From Alphaproteobacteria bacterium UBA2947 (lineage in GTDB: Bacteria; Pseudomonadota; Alphaproteobacteria; Rs-D84): 45,716 nt of DNA. Each line of letters starts with the position of its first letter. The first letter of the stretch is position 1. Below, in pieces: positions 31,933-39,648 of this stretch. The position numbers and the translations under genes are program-made. The notes under the pieces are model-generated. The model searched no databases, was not told the DNA's origin, and was given only the letters and a program-made list of their open reading frames with translations. The stretch covers positions 17,505-63,220 of the forward strand of contig DEBV01000014.1 in NCBI GenBank assembly GCA_002348925.1. The letters are read 5' to 3'.

Positions 31933-32547
31933 ATGAAAAAAATAATATCTTTGTTATTTGGTGTTGTTTTTTGCTTTAACGCCAATGCTGCTGTTGATAA
32001 AAATTTGGTGGTAAACGCTGAAAAATATTTAAATTCGATAACTGGATTGCAGGGCGGTTTTACACAAATTGCAAATGGTAAAACGCAAAGCGGCATTTTT
32101 TCAATGTTGCGTCCAGGACGCGTGAGATTAGATTATAGAAATGCACCAATTCAGTTAATTTCTGATGGCAAAGATTTGTATTTTTATGACAAATCTTTGG
32201 ACCAGATTACAACCGTACCTTTGACCAGTACGCCAGCGGGTATTTTGGTTCGTAAGAAAATAGATTTACAAAACGCAGATATAAATGTTTATGAAACAAC
32301 TTCTGATAAAAAAACTTTTACTTTGAAAATGAATCTTAAAGGTCAAGAAGGTTTGGGACATATGGATGTCGTGTTTGATAAACAGCCTGTGAAATTAAAA
32401 TCCTGGTCTGTGGTAGATGCTACTTCTGCGAAAACAGATGTTGCATTCAATGATTTGAAAACTAAAACAGATTTTGGAAAAAATTATTTTCAATTATCAC
32501 GTCATAAAACTGTTTCTACAAATGATGGCGATGATTTTTATGATTAA
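31933..32547 (+). CDS. lolA: Periplasmic lipoprotein carrier LolA
   Basis: LolA shuttles lipoproteins from LolCDE to the outer membrane. The 204-residue protein has a signal peptide (cleavage after NANAA, about 20). The half-barrel follows: YLNSITGLQGGFTQIANGKTQSG, FSMLRPGRVRLDYRNAP, LISDGKDLYFYDKSLDQIT and VVFDKQPVKLKSW. AGGAG overlaps the region before the ATG. It is grouped with nrnA and tatBC, and works on products of Lnt encoded at 1656. Confidence 0.92.
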   Translation: MKKIISLLFGVVFCFNANAAVDKNLVVNAEKYLNSITGLQGGFTQIANGKTQSGIFSMLRPGRVRLDYRNAPIQLISDGKDLYFYDKSLDQITTVPLTSTPAGILVRKKIDLQNADINVYETTSDKKTFTLKMNLKGQEGLGHMDVVFDKQPVKLKSWSVVDATSAKTDVAFNDLKTKTDFGKNYFQLSRHKTVSTNDGDDFYD

Positions 32548-32555
32548 GGCGTAAT

Positions 32556-32831
32556 ATGTTCGGTATCAGTTGGACTGAATTTTTAGTAATTTTATTGGTC
32601 GCAATTTGTGTTGTACCTGCAAAGTATTGGCCAGATGTGATGAAATTTTTTGCGCGGGTATTTAAATTTATTCGCAATATTGTTTGGAAAGTAAGTGATT
32701 TTTCAGAAAATTTACAACAAAGAATAGATCTTGAAAAACCAATAGACGATTTGTTAGAAAATGCAACAAATGATATGTTTGGTAAACCTGTAAAAAAGAC
32801 AGTAAAAAAGAAACGGGTGCGTAAAAAATGA
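32556..32831 (+). CDS. tatB: Twin-arginine translocase subunit TatB
   Basis: The 91-residue protein begins MFGISWTEFLVILLVAICVVPAKYWPDVMKF: the TatB-type start with the conserved Glu in the membrane helix, the Pro hinge, and the amphipathic helix. A basic tail (KKTVKKKRVRKK) ends it. It sits directly before tatC (4-nt overlap), which distinguishes it from TatA at 24352. TatBC is the receptor for RR signal peptides. Confidence 0.88.
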   Translation: MFGISWTEFLVILLVAICVVPAKYWPDVMKFFARVFKFIRNIVWKVSDFSENLQQRIDLEKPIDDLLENATNDMFGKPVKKTVKKKRVRKK

Positions 32832-33529
32832 AAATGACTTTGATGCAACATTTTTCAGAATTACGTCGCAGAATATTGTGGACTGCGTTTGTGTTTGTGC
32901 TGGCTTTTGCGTTTGGTTGGATTATATCAGATTATGTTGAATTATTTTTAAGTGCGCCGTTAATGTCTGTTTGGGATGATGCCGCATTGTTATACACAGA
33001 AATAACAGATGGTTTGATGATACAATTTTCATTGGCAACTTTGGTTGCGCTGATTATAACAGTTCCTGTTTTTTTGTGGAATGTTTGGGCGTATATTGCG
33101 CCAGGATTACATAAAAACGAAAAGCAATTTTTAATTCCTATATTTTTGATTTCGCCGTTGCTGTTCGTTATGGGGGCGGCTTTCGCTTTTTATGTTTTGT
33201 TTCCATTTGTGTTTGAATTTTTTATTCGCATAAATGAATCAGCAACTGTGCCAACAGTGTTATTGCCGTCTATAAAGGGGTATTTAGCATTTTCAATTGG
33301 TTTGTTAAAAGTTTTTGGATTGGCTTTTCAGTTGCCTTTGGTTTTGGTTGGTTTGAACAGAATTGGAATCTTGCCAAAACAGACAGCCGTAAAAAGTCGC
33401 AGATATGTAATTATCGGTGTTTTTGTGTTGGCGGCTATGTTAACCCCACCAGATATTTTATCCCAGGTTTTATTGGCTGTTCCGATGATATTATTATTTG
33501 AAATCAGCCTGTTGTTTATGCGTGATTAG
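32828..33529 (+). CDS. tatC: Twin-arginine translocase subunit TatC
   Basis: The 233-residue, six-helix protein starts MTLMQHFSELRRRILW, matching the signal-peptide-binding 'HLxELRxRL' motif. The helices follow with VFLWNVWAYIAPGLHKNEKQF, FVMGAAFAFYVLFPFVFEFF, FGLAFQLPLVLVGLNRIGI and LTPPDILSQVLLAVPMILLFE. Length is near normal (240-260). It overlaps tatB by 4 nt. Confidence 0.95.
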   Translation: MKMTLMQHFSELRRRILWTAFVFVLAFAFGWIISDYVELFLSAPLMSVWDDAALLYTEITDGLMIQFSLATLVALIITVPVFLWNVWAYIAPGLHKNEKQFLIPIFLISPLLFVMGAAFAFYVLFPFVFEFFIRINESATVPTVLLPSIKGYLAFSIGLLKVFGLAFQLPLVLVGLNRIGILPKQTAVKSRRYVIIGVFVLAAMLTPPDILSQVLLAVPMILLFEISLLFMRD

Positions 33530-33562
33530 TTCGTATAAGTGTTTTATTTTACACAGATTTTA

Positions 33563-33571
33563 TGATATAAT
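33563..33571 (+). promoter_or_regulatory. Extended -10 of the NlpD-like gene, leaderless
   Basis: TGATATAAT (TATAAT at 33566-33571) ends 13 nt before the ATG at 33585 and 7 nt before an in-frame GTG at 33579. A start near 33578-33579 leaves 0-6 nt of leader. No Shine-Dalgarno is present. Confidence 0.55.
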
Positions 33572-33584
33572 TCAAAGCGTGAAT

Positions 33585-35120
33585 ATGTTAAGAACTTTTT
33601 TAAAAGGGTCTGCTTTGTGTGCACTGGTTTTGTGCGCGTGTGATTTGCAACCAAAAATTGCTTCAATCCCAGATGATATAGGTATGTTTATTGAAGACAG
33701 ATATCCTGCATTATTGGCTGATCCAGAAACACAACCAGAAATTTATAATTCTGCGGTGACAGATTATGGTGTTTATGCGTCGCCTGAATTATATGGATCG
33801 TCAAGTATGGATGATTATGTTTTGTATGCCAGTGTTGACGATTATGTGCTGGTACCAGAAGAAGAGGAAGAAACAGAACAAGTTGTTGAAACAAAAATAG
33901 AAAAAGAACCTGAAATCGTACAAGAAGAAGATACCGATTATTTGCTTGTTCCAACATACACCAAGAAAGAGATTGTCGAAGAAAGACAACCAACAAAAGA
34001 ACAAGATGGCATAATCATTGTCGCAAAGGGCGACACAGTTTATTCGTTGGCGCGTAAAAATAATATGAGTATAGACGAATTCGCAAAGATAAATAATCTG
34101 AAAGAACCGTACACTTTATCGATTGGTCAAAAGTTAACAACAACGCGCAAAGCAGAAGTTGTCACAGCAAAAAAAGAAGCGCCAAAGACAGTTGTTGTTG
34201 AAAAAGCCAAGGAAGCAAAAGTGGAAAAAGTCGTCGTCAAAGAACCTGTGAAGCCAACAGATACTAAGCGCGTTGATTTGCAAGAAATAACAGTACAAAA
34301 GGGCGACACTTTGTATTCTTTATCTCGTAAATATGAAATTCCTGTTAATGATTTAGCGGTTATGAATAAAATATCCAGTCCGTTTGATTTAAGTGTTGGG
34401 CAGAAAATCAAAGTACCAAAATTGGATAATGTAAAAACTGCTTCTGTGTCAGAAATAAAAACTGTTTCTGTAAAACCATCAACAAGTGCAACTGCAAAAA
34501 TTACGCCTGCTAAAAAAGTCGTTCGTCAAGCAACAGTAAAAGAAACTAAGCCCACAACAACAATAAAAGAAACTAAAACAGCAACAGTTGCAAAAAATAC
34601 AGTTGTAAAAACCAAAGATTCGACAAGTGTTAAAACTACGGCAAAAAGTGCAACCCAAAAGACAGTTGTTGCCAAAACTGTAAAACAAGAAAAAATATCT
34701 TCGAATCCTAAAAAGCAGTTGCCAAAGGTGGCGGCACGTTCAAGTTCTAAGTTTTCATGGCCTGTGCGTGGCAAGATTTTATCTGCGTATGGTGCAAAGA
34801 ATAACGGATTGTTTAATGACGGTATAAATATCGCTGCATCCCAAGGAACCATAGTCAAAGCAGCAGAAAATGGTGTTGTTGCGTATGCTGGAAATGAAGT
34901 TAAAGGTATGGGAAATTTAATCATTATTCAACACAGTGATGGTTGGATGACTGTTTATGCGCATCTTGATTCTATGTCTGTTAAACGTGGTGCGCGCGTC
35001 AATGTTGGAACGCCAATTGGTCGTGTTGGAAAGACAGGCAAGGTTGATCAACCGCAACTTCACTTTGAAATCCGTAAGGGAACAAAGGCATACAACCCAA
35101 CAAAATATTTAAAGAATTAA
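33585..35120 (+). CDS. nlpD: NlpD-like lipoprotein with two LysM and a degenerate M23 domain
   Basis: The 511-residue protein has a lipoprotein signal (ALVLCAC, lipid Cys19), an acidic linker, LysM1 at about 143-186 (AKGDTVYSLARKNNMSIDEF) and LysM2 at about 234-278 (QKGDTLYSLSRKYEIPVNDL). A Thr/Lys-rich low-complexity stretch (about 285-380) and a LytM/M23 domain (389-511) follow. The domain lacks the first zinc ligands: the usual HxGxD reads NDGIN. Later YAHLD and LHFEIRKG remain. NlpD and EnvC have the same loss and act as amidase activators rather than peptidases, so septal amidase activation is inferred. The GTG at 33579 is an alternative start. tatC lies just upstream. Confidence 0.88.
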   Translation: MLRTFLKGSALCALVLCACDLQPKIASIPDDIGMFIEDRYPALLADPETQPEIYNSAVTDYGVYASPELYGSSSMDDYVLYASVDDYVLVPEEEEETEQVVETKIEKEPEIVQEEDTDYLLVPTYTKKEIVEERQPTKEQDGIIIVAKGDTVYSLARKNNMSIDEFAKINNLKEPYTLSIGQKLTTTRKAEVVTAKKEAPKTVVVEKAKEAKVEKVVVKEPVKPTDTKRVDLQEITVQKGDTLYSLSRKYEIPVNDLAVMNKISSPFDLSVGQKIKVPKLDNVKTASVSEIKTVSVKPSTSATAKITPAKKVVRQATVKETKPTTTIKETKTATVAKNTVVKTKDSTSVKTTAKSATQKTVVAKTVKQEKISSNPKKQLPKVAARSSSKFSWPVRGKILSAYGAKNNGLFNDGINIAASQGTIVKAAENGVVAYAGNEVKGMGNLIIIQHSDGWMTVYAHLDSMSVKRGARVNVGTPIGRVGKTGKVDQPQLHFEIRKGTKAYNPTKYLKN

Positions 35121-35147
35121 AAAAGGCACCCAAAAAGGTGCCTTTTT
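35119..35147 (+). terminator. Terminator after the NlpD-like gene
   Basis: Stem AAAAAGGCACC, loop CAAAAA, stem GGTGCCTTTTT (35137-35147). It starts at the stop codon and is unrelated in sequence to the CCGCC family. Confidence 0.92.
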
Positions 35148-35163
35148 AATAATTGGTGTTTTT

Positions 35164-35700
35164 TTATTCTTTTATGGTTCCCCATGCGGCTTTATATCCG
35201 CCATCGCGTGTCAATTTTAATTTTGCGTTGTTTAATTGGGTTGCTGTCAGTCCGCGTACGATATAGGACTGTTGCAGGCGTTCGCCGTTTGCGCTTTTGA
35301 TTTGTGGTAATTCGATAGCCATGGCTTCTGTGTCACAGCATATGCTGTCGTTGCATGCGCCACATTGGTAAACTTGCGCAGTATAGATTTTGCCAGGGCG
35401 CAAGTGAATCAAATCAACATTCATTTTCAAACCATTTTCTGTTTCGTTGAAACTGATAAAGCCCATTTCTGCATCGCCACCTTGGTTAGAGCGCGTGTAC
35501 ATTTTTGCGCGAACGCTGTGAACATCGTCACCACTGTATGTTTGTTGGAATACATGTGGTTCAGAATGTTTTTTGTGCTTTTGATGCATGTGTTCTTCAT
35601 GATGTTTGTTGTGGGTGTTTGTGGGGCATGTTGTACAGCCTGCGGTTAAAAGTGTAATGCCACAAAGCGAAGCCATTAAAAATGCGGTTTTGTGTTTCAT
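35164..35700 (-). CDS. Histidine-rich lipoprotein with a SodC-like domain
   Basis: The 178-residue protein has a lipoprotein signal (ITLLTAGC, lipid Cys22). A spacer at about 30-49 with eight His in 20 residues (HNKHHEEHMHQKHKKH) is a likely metal-binding tail. The remainder reads like Cu/Zn superoxide dismutase: GFISFNETENGLKMNVDLIHLRPGKIYTAQVYQCGAC parallels the SodC pattern 'G.i.F.e...GL......gL.PG.hgfHvH..g.C'. However, the copper-binding HxH is replaced (TAQVY), so it is probably not an active dismutase. Extra Cys pairs (CGAC, CC) occur at about 113-122. A role in metal trapping or copper handling is inference. AAGGAG precedes the ATG; it is a single gene. Confidence 0.6.
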   Translation of the reverse strand: MKHKTAFLMASLCGITLLTAGCTTCPTNTHNKHHEEHMHQKHKKHSEPHVFQQTYSGDDVHSVRAKMYTRSNQGGDAEMGFISFNETENGLKMNVDLIHLRPGKIYTAQVYQCGACNDSICCDTEAMAIELPQIKSANGERLQQSYIVRGLTATQLNNAKLKLTRDGGYKAAWGTIKE

Positions 35701-35825
35701 AAATTTCTCCTTTGGTTTATGTGGTTACGATTTGTATTTTATAATAAGCATTGAAATATATCGTCAGGTTTGATTGCCTAAAAGACAGGAAATAATGCGT
35801 ATTGCGTGATTTGTTCGATAAAAAC

Positions 35826-35854
35826 TTGCATTTAGTAAAAAAAGCATATAAAAT
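35826..35854 (+). promoter_or_regulatory. Promoter of tRNA-Lys
   Basis: TTGCAT (35826-35831) and TAAAAT (35849-35854) are spaced 17 bp. Start expected near 35861, about 4 nt before the mature tRNA. Confidence 0.55.
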
Positions 35855-35864
35855 TCACAGCACT

Positions 35865-35940
35865 GGATGCATAGCTCAGTTGGTAGAGCAACTGACTCTT
35901 AATCAGTGGGTCCAGGGTTCGAGTCCCTGTGCGTCCACCA
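35865..35940 (+). tRNA. tRNA-Lys (anticodon CTT)
   Basis: A 76-nt cloverleaf: acceptor GGATGCA pairs with TGCGTCC, with a G-T or mismatch near the end. The D-arm includes AGCTCAGTTGGTAGAGC. The anticodon stem ACTGA/TCAGT encloses the loop CTCTTAA (anticodon CTT). The T-arm is CAGGG-TTCGAGT-CCCTG. CCA is encoded at 35938-35940. A terminator follows after 4 nt. Confidence 0.97.
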
Positions 35941-35944
35941 AGAT

Positions 35945-35976
35945 AAAACCGCCCGTATGGGCGGTTTTTGTTTTTT
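35945..35976 (+). terminator. Terminator after tRNA-Lys
   Basis: Stem AAAACCGCCC (35945-35954), loop GTAT, stem GGGCGGTTTT (35959-35968), followed by a long T-rich run. It is a member of the CCGCC/GGCGG family with one extra base pair. Confidence 0.95.
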
Positions 35977-36041
35977 TCTTGCTTGGCAACAGGTCGTATT
36001 CTAAAATAGGATTATCTGTAAAGAAACCAAGGAGAAAACCC

Positions 36042-37433
36042 ATGAAAAGATATTTCCTTTTAACTTCAGTTTTAGCATTGGCTGCTTGTGGCGGTGGTTC
36101 TGGTGGCGGTGGAAATGTTGGAAATGCTGTTAATGGCAGAACACCAGGAAGTCCTACTGAACATTTGCTTGCTTCAAGTTTAATAGGTGATACAGATAAT
36201 AATGAAATAACTAATATGGCGTCGGCAGTAGTAGTTAAGAATGGTTCTTCTTGGAGTAGTTTTGCGCGTGCCGCAAAAGCGCCAGACACAACGTCTCACA
36301 CGGGATACACAATTTATAAGTTGGATAACGTTGATTTTAAGTTAGTAGAAGGTAATGCAAATTTAGAATCTGCCTTTAATTTTGAAATAGATTCAGATGG
36401 TCGTATAGAAAACGTTGTTGCTAAAATTGGTGGCTCTGAATTGAATGCTGCGCGTGGAACAGAATCAGGAAAAACAGATAAGTTTTATGGAAAAATATAT
36501 CAATTTGTAAAGGATGGTGACGATAAAGAAGTAATCACGATTGCCGATGATGGCAATGTTACAGAAAATATTTTGCAAGCGAAATTAGCTGAGGCTGTAG
36601 AAAACAATATTTTATCTTCTGCAGAAGCTAGTGCGGGGCATTGGAATCATTTGGATCAATATTGGAAGTTTGAAACTAACGGTAACAAGGATAGTTTGGG
36701 CTTAACGTATTCAGATTTTGGTTATATGATGACGTATAATCTTGTCAAAGATGAAAATATTAGTTTTGATTCAAATGGTATTATGAATGGGGCGGCCGAA
36801 CACAATGTTGGTGAAGAACATGCCTCAGGCTTGTTGTTTGCTGGTGGTTATGATCTTCCAAATACCGGTAAAGCGGATGGTATGAATTTTACAGGTAAGG
36901 CTGTTGGTATTGTGTCAACCAGCATAGATGAACCAAATGGACAGGCTTATTATAAGGAAACTTATGGGCATGGTTGGGAAGATCAAGGCAATGGGATATA
37001 TAATCATGGTGAAATGGCATTGTTGACAGCTGATGAAGCTACCTTGGAAATAAAAGATAATGGTAAAGAAATTTTAAATATGAAGTTTGGTAGCAATGGA
37101 ACAGCTGTTGATACAAAAACAAATCAAAATATTGATTGGTATGATGTTAAAGTCACAAAAAATGGTAACGATGTAGCATTTGAATTTAATACACCGAGTG
37201 GTAATAATATTCCAGATCGTTTCAGACATGATGCTGAAGTATCTGGTGATACAATAGTCGAAAAAGCAGATATGGGGTATTATGGTGTAGGTACACCAGA
37301 AGAAGCCACTGGCGCGGTATATTACCAACAAATACGAGATGGTATGGATGTTCCAAACGAGACTGATACAGCAAAGCGTGAATTTATGTTCCAAGGGGCA
37401 TATGGAACAAAAATAAATCCAAATGCAAATTAA
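36042..37433 (+). CDS. Gly-rich surface lipoprotein with TbpB-like C-terminal barrel (likely Slam cargo)
   Basis: The 463-residue protein has a lipoprotein signal (VLALAAC, lipid Cys16) followed at once by GGGSGGGG, the anchor tail typical of neisserial surface lipoproteins such as TbpB and fHbp. The body is acidic, Asn/Gly-rich and beta-rich. The C-terminal part has the pattern of the eight-stranded TbpB/fHbp barrel: MNFTGKAVGIVST (281-293), EMALLTADEATLEI, YYGVGTPEEATGAVYY (413-428) and FQGAYGTK (450-457). No ligand can be named. The ATG at 36042 follows AAGGAG; upstream in-frame codons run through the tRNA and are not coding. A Slam-type gene lies 122 nt downstream across a terminator-like hairpin, an order that suggests cargo and exporter. 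Confidence 0.75.
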   Translation: MKRYFLLTSVLALAACGGGSGGGGNVGNAVNGRTPGSPTEHLLASSLIGDTDNNEITNMASAVVVKNGSSWSSFARAAKAPDTTSHTGYTIYKLDNVDFKLVEGNANLESAFNFEIDSDGRIENVVAKIGGSELNAARGTESGKTDKFYGKIYQFVKDGDDKEVITIADDGNVTENILQAKLAEAVENNILSSAEASAGHWNHLDQYWKFETNGNKDSLGLTYSDFGYMMTYNLVKDENISFDSNGIMNGAAEHNVGEEHASGLLFAGGYDLPNTGKADGMNFTGKAVGIVSTSIDEPNGQAYYKETYGHGWEDQGNGIYNHGEMALLTADEATLEIKDNGKEILNMKFGSNGTAVDTKTNQNIDWYDVKVTKNGNDVAFEFNTPSGNNIPDRFRHDAEVSGDTIVEKADMGYYGVGTPEEATGAVYYQQIRDGMDVPNETDTAKREFMFQGAYGTKINPNAN

Positions 37434-37459
37434 TCGTATTTGAAACATTTTGTTTTGAA

Positions 37460-37490
37460 AAAAGGTCTGTATGAAAATACAGACTTTTTT
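37460..37490 (+). terminator. Terminator or attenuator between surface lipoprotein and Slam genes
   Basis: Stem GTCTGTAT (37465-37472), loop GAAA, stem ATACAGAC (37477-37484), extended by A-T pairs and a T-run. If partial, it would give more lipoprotein than exporter from one transcript. Confidence 0.88.
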
Positions 37491-37555
37491 ATAGAGAAAA
37501 CAGGTAAAAAAGTTTATTATAAGAAAAGAGTTCTAAATGATTTTATAAAAAAGAC

Positions 37556-38929
37556 ATGAAACGTTTAATAATCTTTTTTTCTATGCTTGTGTATGTTTTT
37601 AATATGGCGCTTGCCGAGAATGTTGAAAATATACATATTAAAAAACATAAAGACGGAACAACGGAACTTACTATGTCTGGTTTGGAAGCCGTGAAGTTAG
37701 CAGGACGTTTAGTCGAAAGAAACGATTACGAACATGCAACACAGATTCTTACGATGATGCCACAGACAAACAGTTTGCCAGTTGAAATTGAACGTTGGTA
37801 TTTGTTGGCGCAAATCGAACAAAAGAAAGGTAATATTGACGAAGCGATTCGTATTTACAGAAAGATACTTGATGACCAACCTGATTTGGTAAAAATTCGT
37901 TATGAATTGGCTATTTGCTATATGATGAAGGGGCAATGGTATCGGGCTGATTATAATTTGCGTCTTGCGATGGCAGGTAAAGACATTCCTGATGAAATTA
38001 AACAGCGTATGATGTATTTGCGCTATATCGCGCGTAAAAATAAAAACTGGAATGTTTGGTTTAATTTCGGTGCTGCGCCTGATAACAATGTGAATCAAGC
38101 AAAGGGCGGTAAAGAATGTATAACTAACGCGTGGGGAACTTTCTGTCGTGATTTGCCAGAACCAGAAAAAGCAATTGGTACAAATTTTATGCTGGGGGGC
38201 GATTATGAATTTAAGTTGTCTGATAATTGGCGTTGGAAAAGCGATGCGACTATTTATACCAATATTTATGATAAACACAAATATGATGATTTGTATTTGT
38301 CTTCTTCAACTGGACCGCGTTATGTTTGGGAAAAAGGCGATGTTTGGTTGGCGGCGATAGTAAATCGGCGCTGGTACGGATGGGACAGGTATAATTGGGC
38401 GTATGGTGGAAAGTTGGACACAAACTATGACTGGTCGCGTAAGTTATCATCAGGACTGATTTTGCGTGTCATGAATAATTTATACGATGAATATGGTGAT
38501 TGGATGGACGGGCAGAGTTATACTGCATCGCCGCACATTACATATTCGTTGGATTCTACAAAATATTTAATCTTGCGTGGAAATATAGAACGCGAAACAG
38601 CCAAAGTAGATGCTTATGCGAATCGTAAATATGGTGCAAGTATCGGTTTCGGTGCCGAATTGCCCTATGGTTTTCGTGTGTATTTGGAACCTTATTTTTC
38701 GTGGATAAACTATGATGGACCACGTTGGGTTGTCAAAGATGGCTCTTATCAACCAGTGACAGAACGTGATTTCTTGCAACGTTATGCCATGTCTTTGTCT
38801 AATAATAAATTAGAAGTGCGTGGCTTTGTGCCGACCATCACATTTAGTTATACAAAAAAAGATTCAAACATTGTTGCGCGAGAATATGAAAAGTGGACTG
38901 CTGAATTCACTTTCCAGCAACGATTTTAA
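37556..38929 (+). CDS. Slam-type (DUF560, type XI secretion) outer-membrane protein
   Basis: Slams move lipoproteins to the outside of the outer membrane. The 457-residue protein has a signal peptide (cleavage after NMALA, about 20) and a periplasmic TPR domain (about 40-160: GRLVERNDYEHATQILTMM, YLLAQIEQKKGNIDEAIRIY, YELAICYMMKGQWYRADYNL). A C-terminal barrel (about 165-457) begins WFNFGAAPDNNVNQA, the junction seen in Slam/NilB proteins ('G.ApdsNinqA'). Aromatic-ended strands follow, and the chain ends in Phe. TPR plus a 14-strand barrel at this size is the Slam layout. No good Shine-Dalgarno is seen before the ATG; a TATAAA (37544-37549) lies 6 nt upstream. The TbpB-like lipoprotein upstream is the likely substrate. 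Confidence 0.85.
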   Translation: MKRLIIFFSMLVYVFNMALAENVENIHIKKHKDGTTELTMSGLEAVKLAGRLVERNDYEHATQILTMMPQTNSLPVEIERWYLLAQIEQKKGNIDEAIRIYRKILDDQPDLVKIRYELAICYMMKGQWYRADYNLRLAMAGKDIPDEIKQRMMYLRYIARKNKNWNVWFNFGAAPDNNVNQAKGGKECITNAWGTFCRDLPEPEKAIGTNFMLGGDYEFKLSDNWRWKSDATIYTNIYDKHKYDDLYLSSSTGPRYVWEKGDVWLAAIVNRRWYGWDRYNWAYGGKLDTNYDWSRKLSSGLILRVMNNLYDEYGDWMDGQSYTASPHITYSLDSTKYLILRGNIERETAKVDAYANRKYGASIGFGAELPYGFRVYLEPYFSWINYDGPRWVVKDGSYQPVTERDFLQRYAMSLSNNKLEVRGFVPTITFSYTKKDSNIVAREYEKWTAEFTFQQRF

Positions 38930-38935
38930 TCATTC

Positions 38936-38963
38936 TTGAAAAATGTCTAATTTGTGCTTTAAT
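38936..38963 (+). promoter_or_regulatory. Promoter of tatD-tcdA, leaderless
   Basis: TTGAAA (38936-38941), 16 bp, and TTTAAT (38958-38963) preceded by TGC form an extended -10. It ends 7 nt before the ATG at 38971, with no Shine-Dalgarno between. Confidence 0.5.
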
Positions 38964-38970
38964 TAAAGCC

Positions 38971-39648
38971 ATGAAGATAATAGATGCGCACAGCCATATT
39001 GACCATATTACTCATAATTTCCAAGAAGATGTTGTTGGAACGATTTGTTGCGCCACAAAAGAATCTGAATGGGGTGTTTTGGTTGAACTGATGAAACACG
39101 ATAAAAATATTTATGGTGCGTTTGGTGTGCACCCTTGGTTTGTTGATAGTGTTGTGGATGATTTTGATAAACGACTTGAAGATTTATTAAAAACAAATAG
39201 TAAATATATGGTTGGGGAAATAGGGTTGGATAAGTATAAACCAAATATGGAAAAACAAATTGAAGTGTTTCAAAAACAATTTGATGTGGCGATTCGTTTA
39301 AAACGGACAATGTTTTTACATTGTGTTGGTGCTTGGGATAAAATATTGCATATATTAAAACAATATAAGCAATCAGAATTACCAATAATTGTTATGCATG
39401 ATTTTAATGCAAACGATGAAATTATAGAAAAATTATTACAGTATAAAAATATATTTTTTTCAGTTGGTAAAAACGCTCTATACGACAGATTCCGTCGTAT
39501 AGACAAAATTTCAAATGATAGGATTTTGGTTGAAACAGACGGTGATAAAAATATCGTTTTGAAAAATCTTGTGAATAAAATATCAAAAAATGAATCAGAT
39601 ATTTATAACAATACTTTAAAGGTGTTAAATAATGGACAGGTTGCATAG
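38971..39648 (+). CDS. tatD: TatD-family metal-dependent hydrolase
   Basis: This TIM-barrel hydrolase family includes 3'-5' DNase/RNase enzymes. The 225-residue protein has the metal ligands in order: IDAHSHID (HxH), GVHPW, VGEIGLDK (Glu), LHCVGAWDK (His), VMHDF (His in place) and VETDGD (Asp). It is shorter than the usual 255-265, and the C-terminal part is divergent, so the substrate may differ. It overlaps tcdA by 17 nt. Confidence 0.88.
   Translation: MKIIDAHSHIDHITHNFQEDVVGTICCATKESEWGVLVELMKHDKNIYGAFGVHPWFVDSVVDDFDKRLEDLLKTNSKYMVGEIGLDKYKPNMEKQIEVFQKQFDVAIRLKRTMFLHCVGAWDKILHILKQYKQSELPIIVMHDFNANDEIIEKLLQYKNIFFSVGKNALYDRFRRIDKISNDRILVETDGDKNIVLKNLVNKISKNESDIYNNTLKVLNNGQVA

Noticed and set aside
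34440..34740. Repeated Thr/Lys/Val codons as a DNA repeat array
   Set aside because: The stretch is the low-complexity linker of the NlpD-like protein; repeats are irregular at the DNA level and have no spacer structure.
35865..35940. tRNA-Lys 3' end as an attachment site for an island carrying the Slam pair
   Set aside because: I saw no direct repeat of the tRNA 3' end elsewhere in the window and no integrase gene.
35802..36041. In-frame extension of the surface lipoprotein gene upstream to 35802
   Set aside because: It runs through the tRNA-Lys gene and its terminator; the ATG at 36042 has a strong ribosome binding site and a perfect lipoprotein signal.
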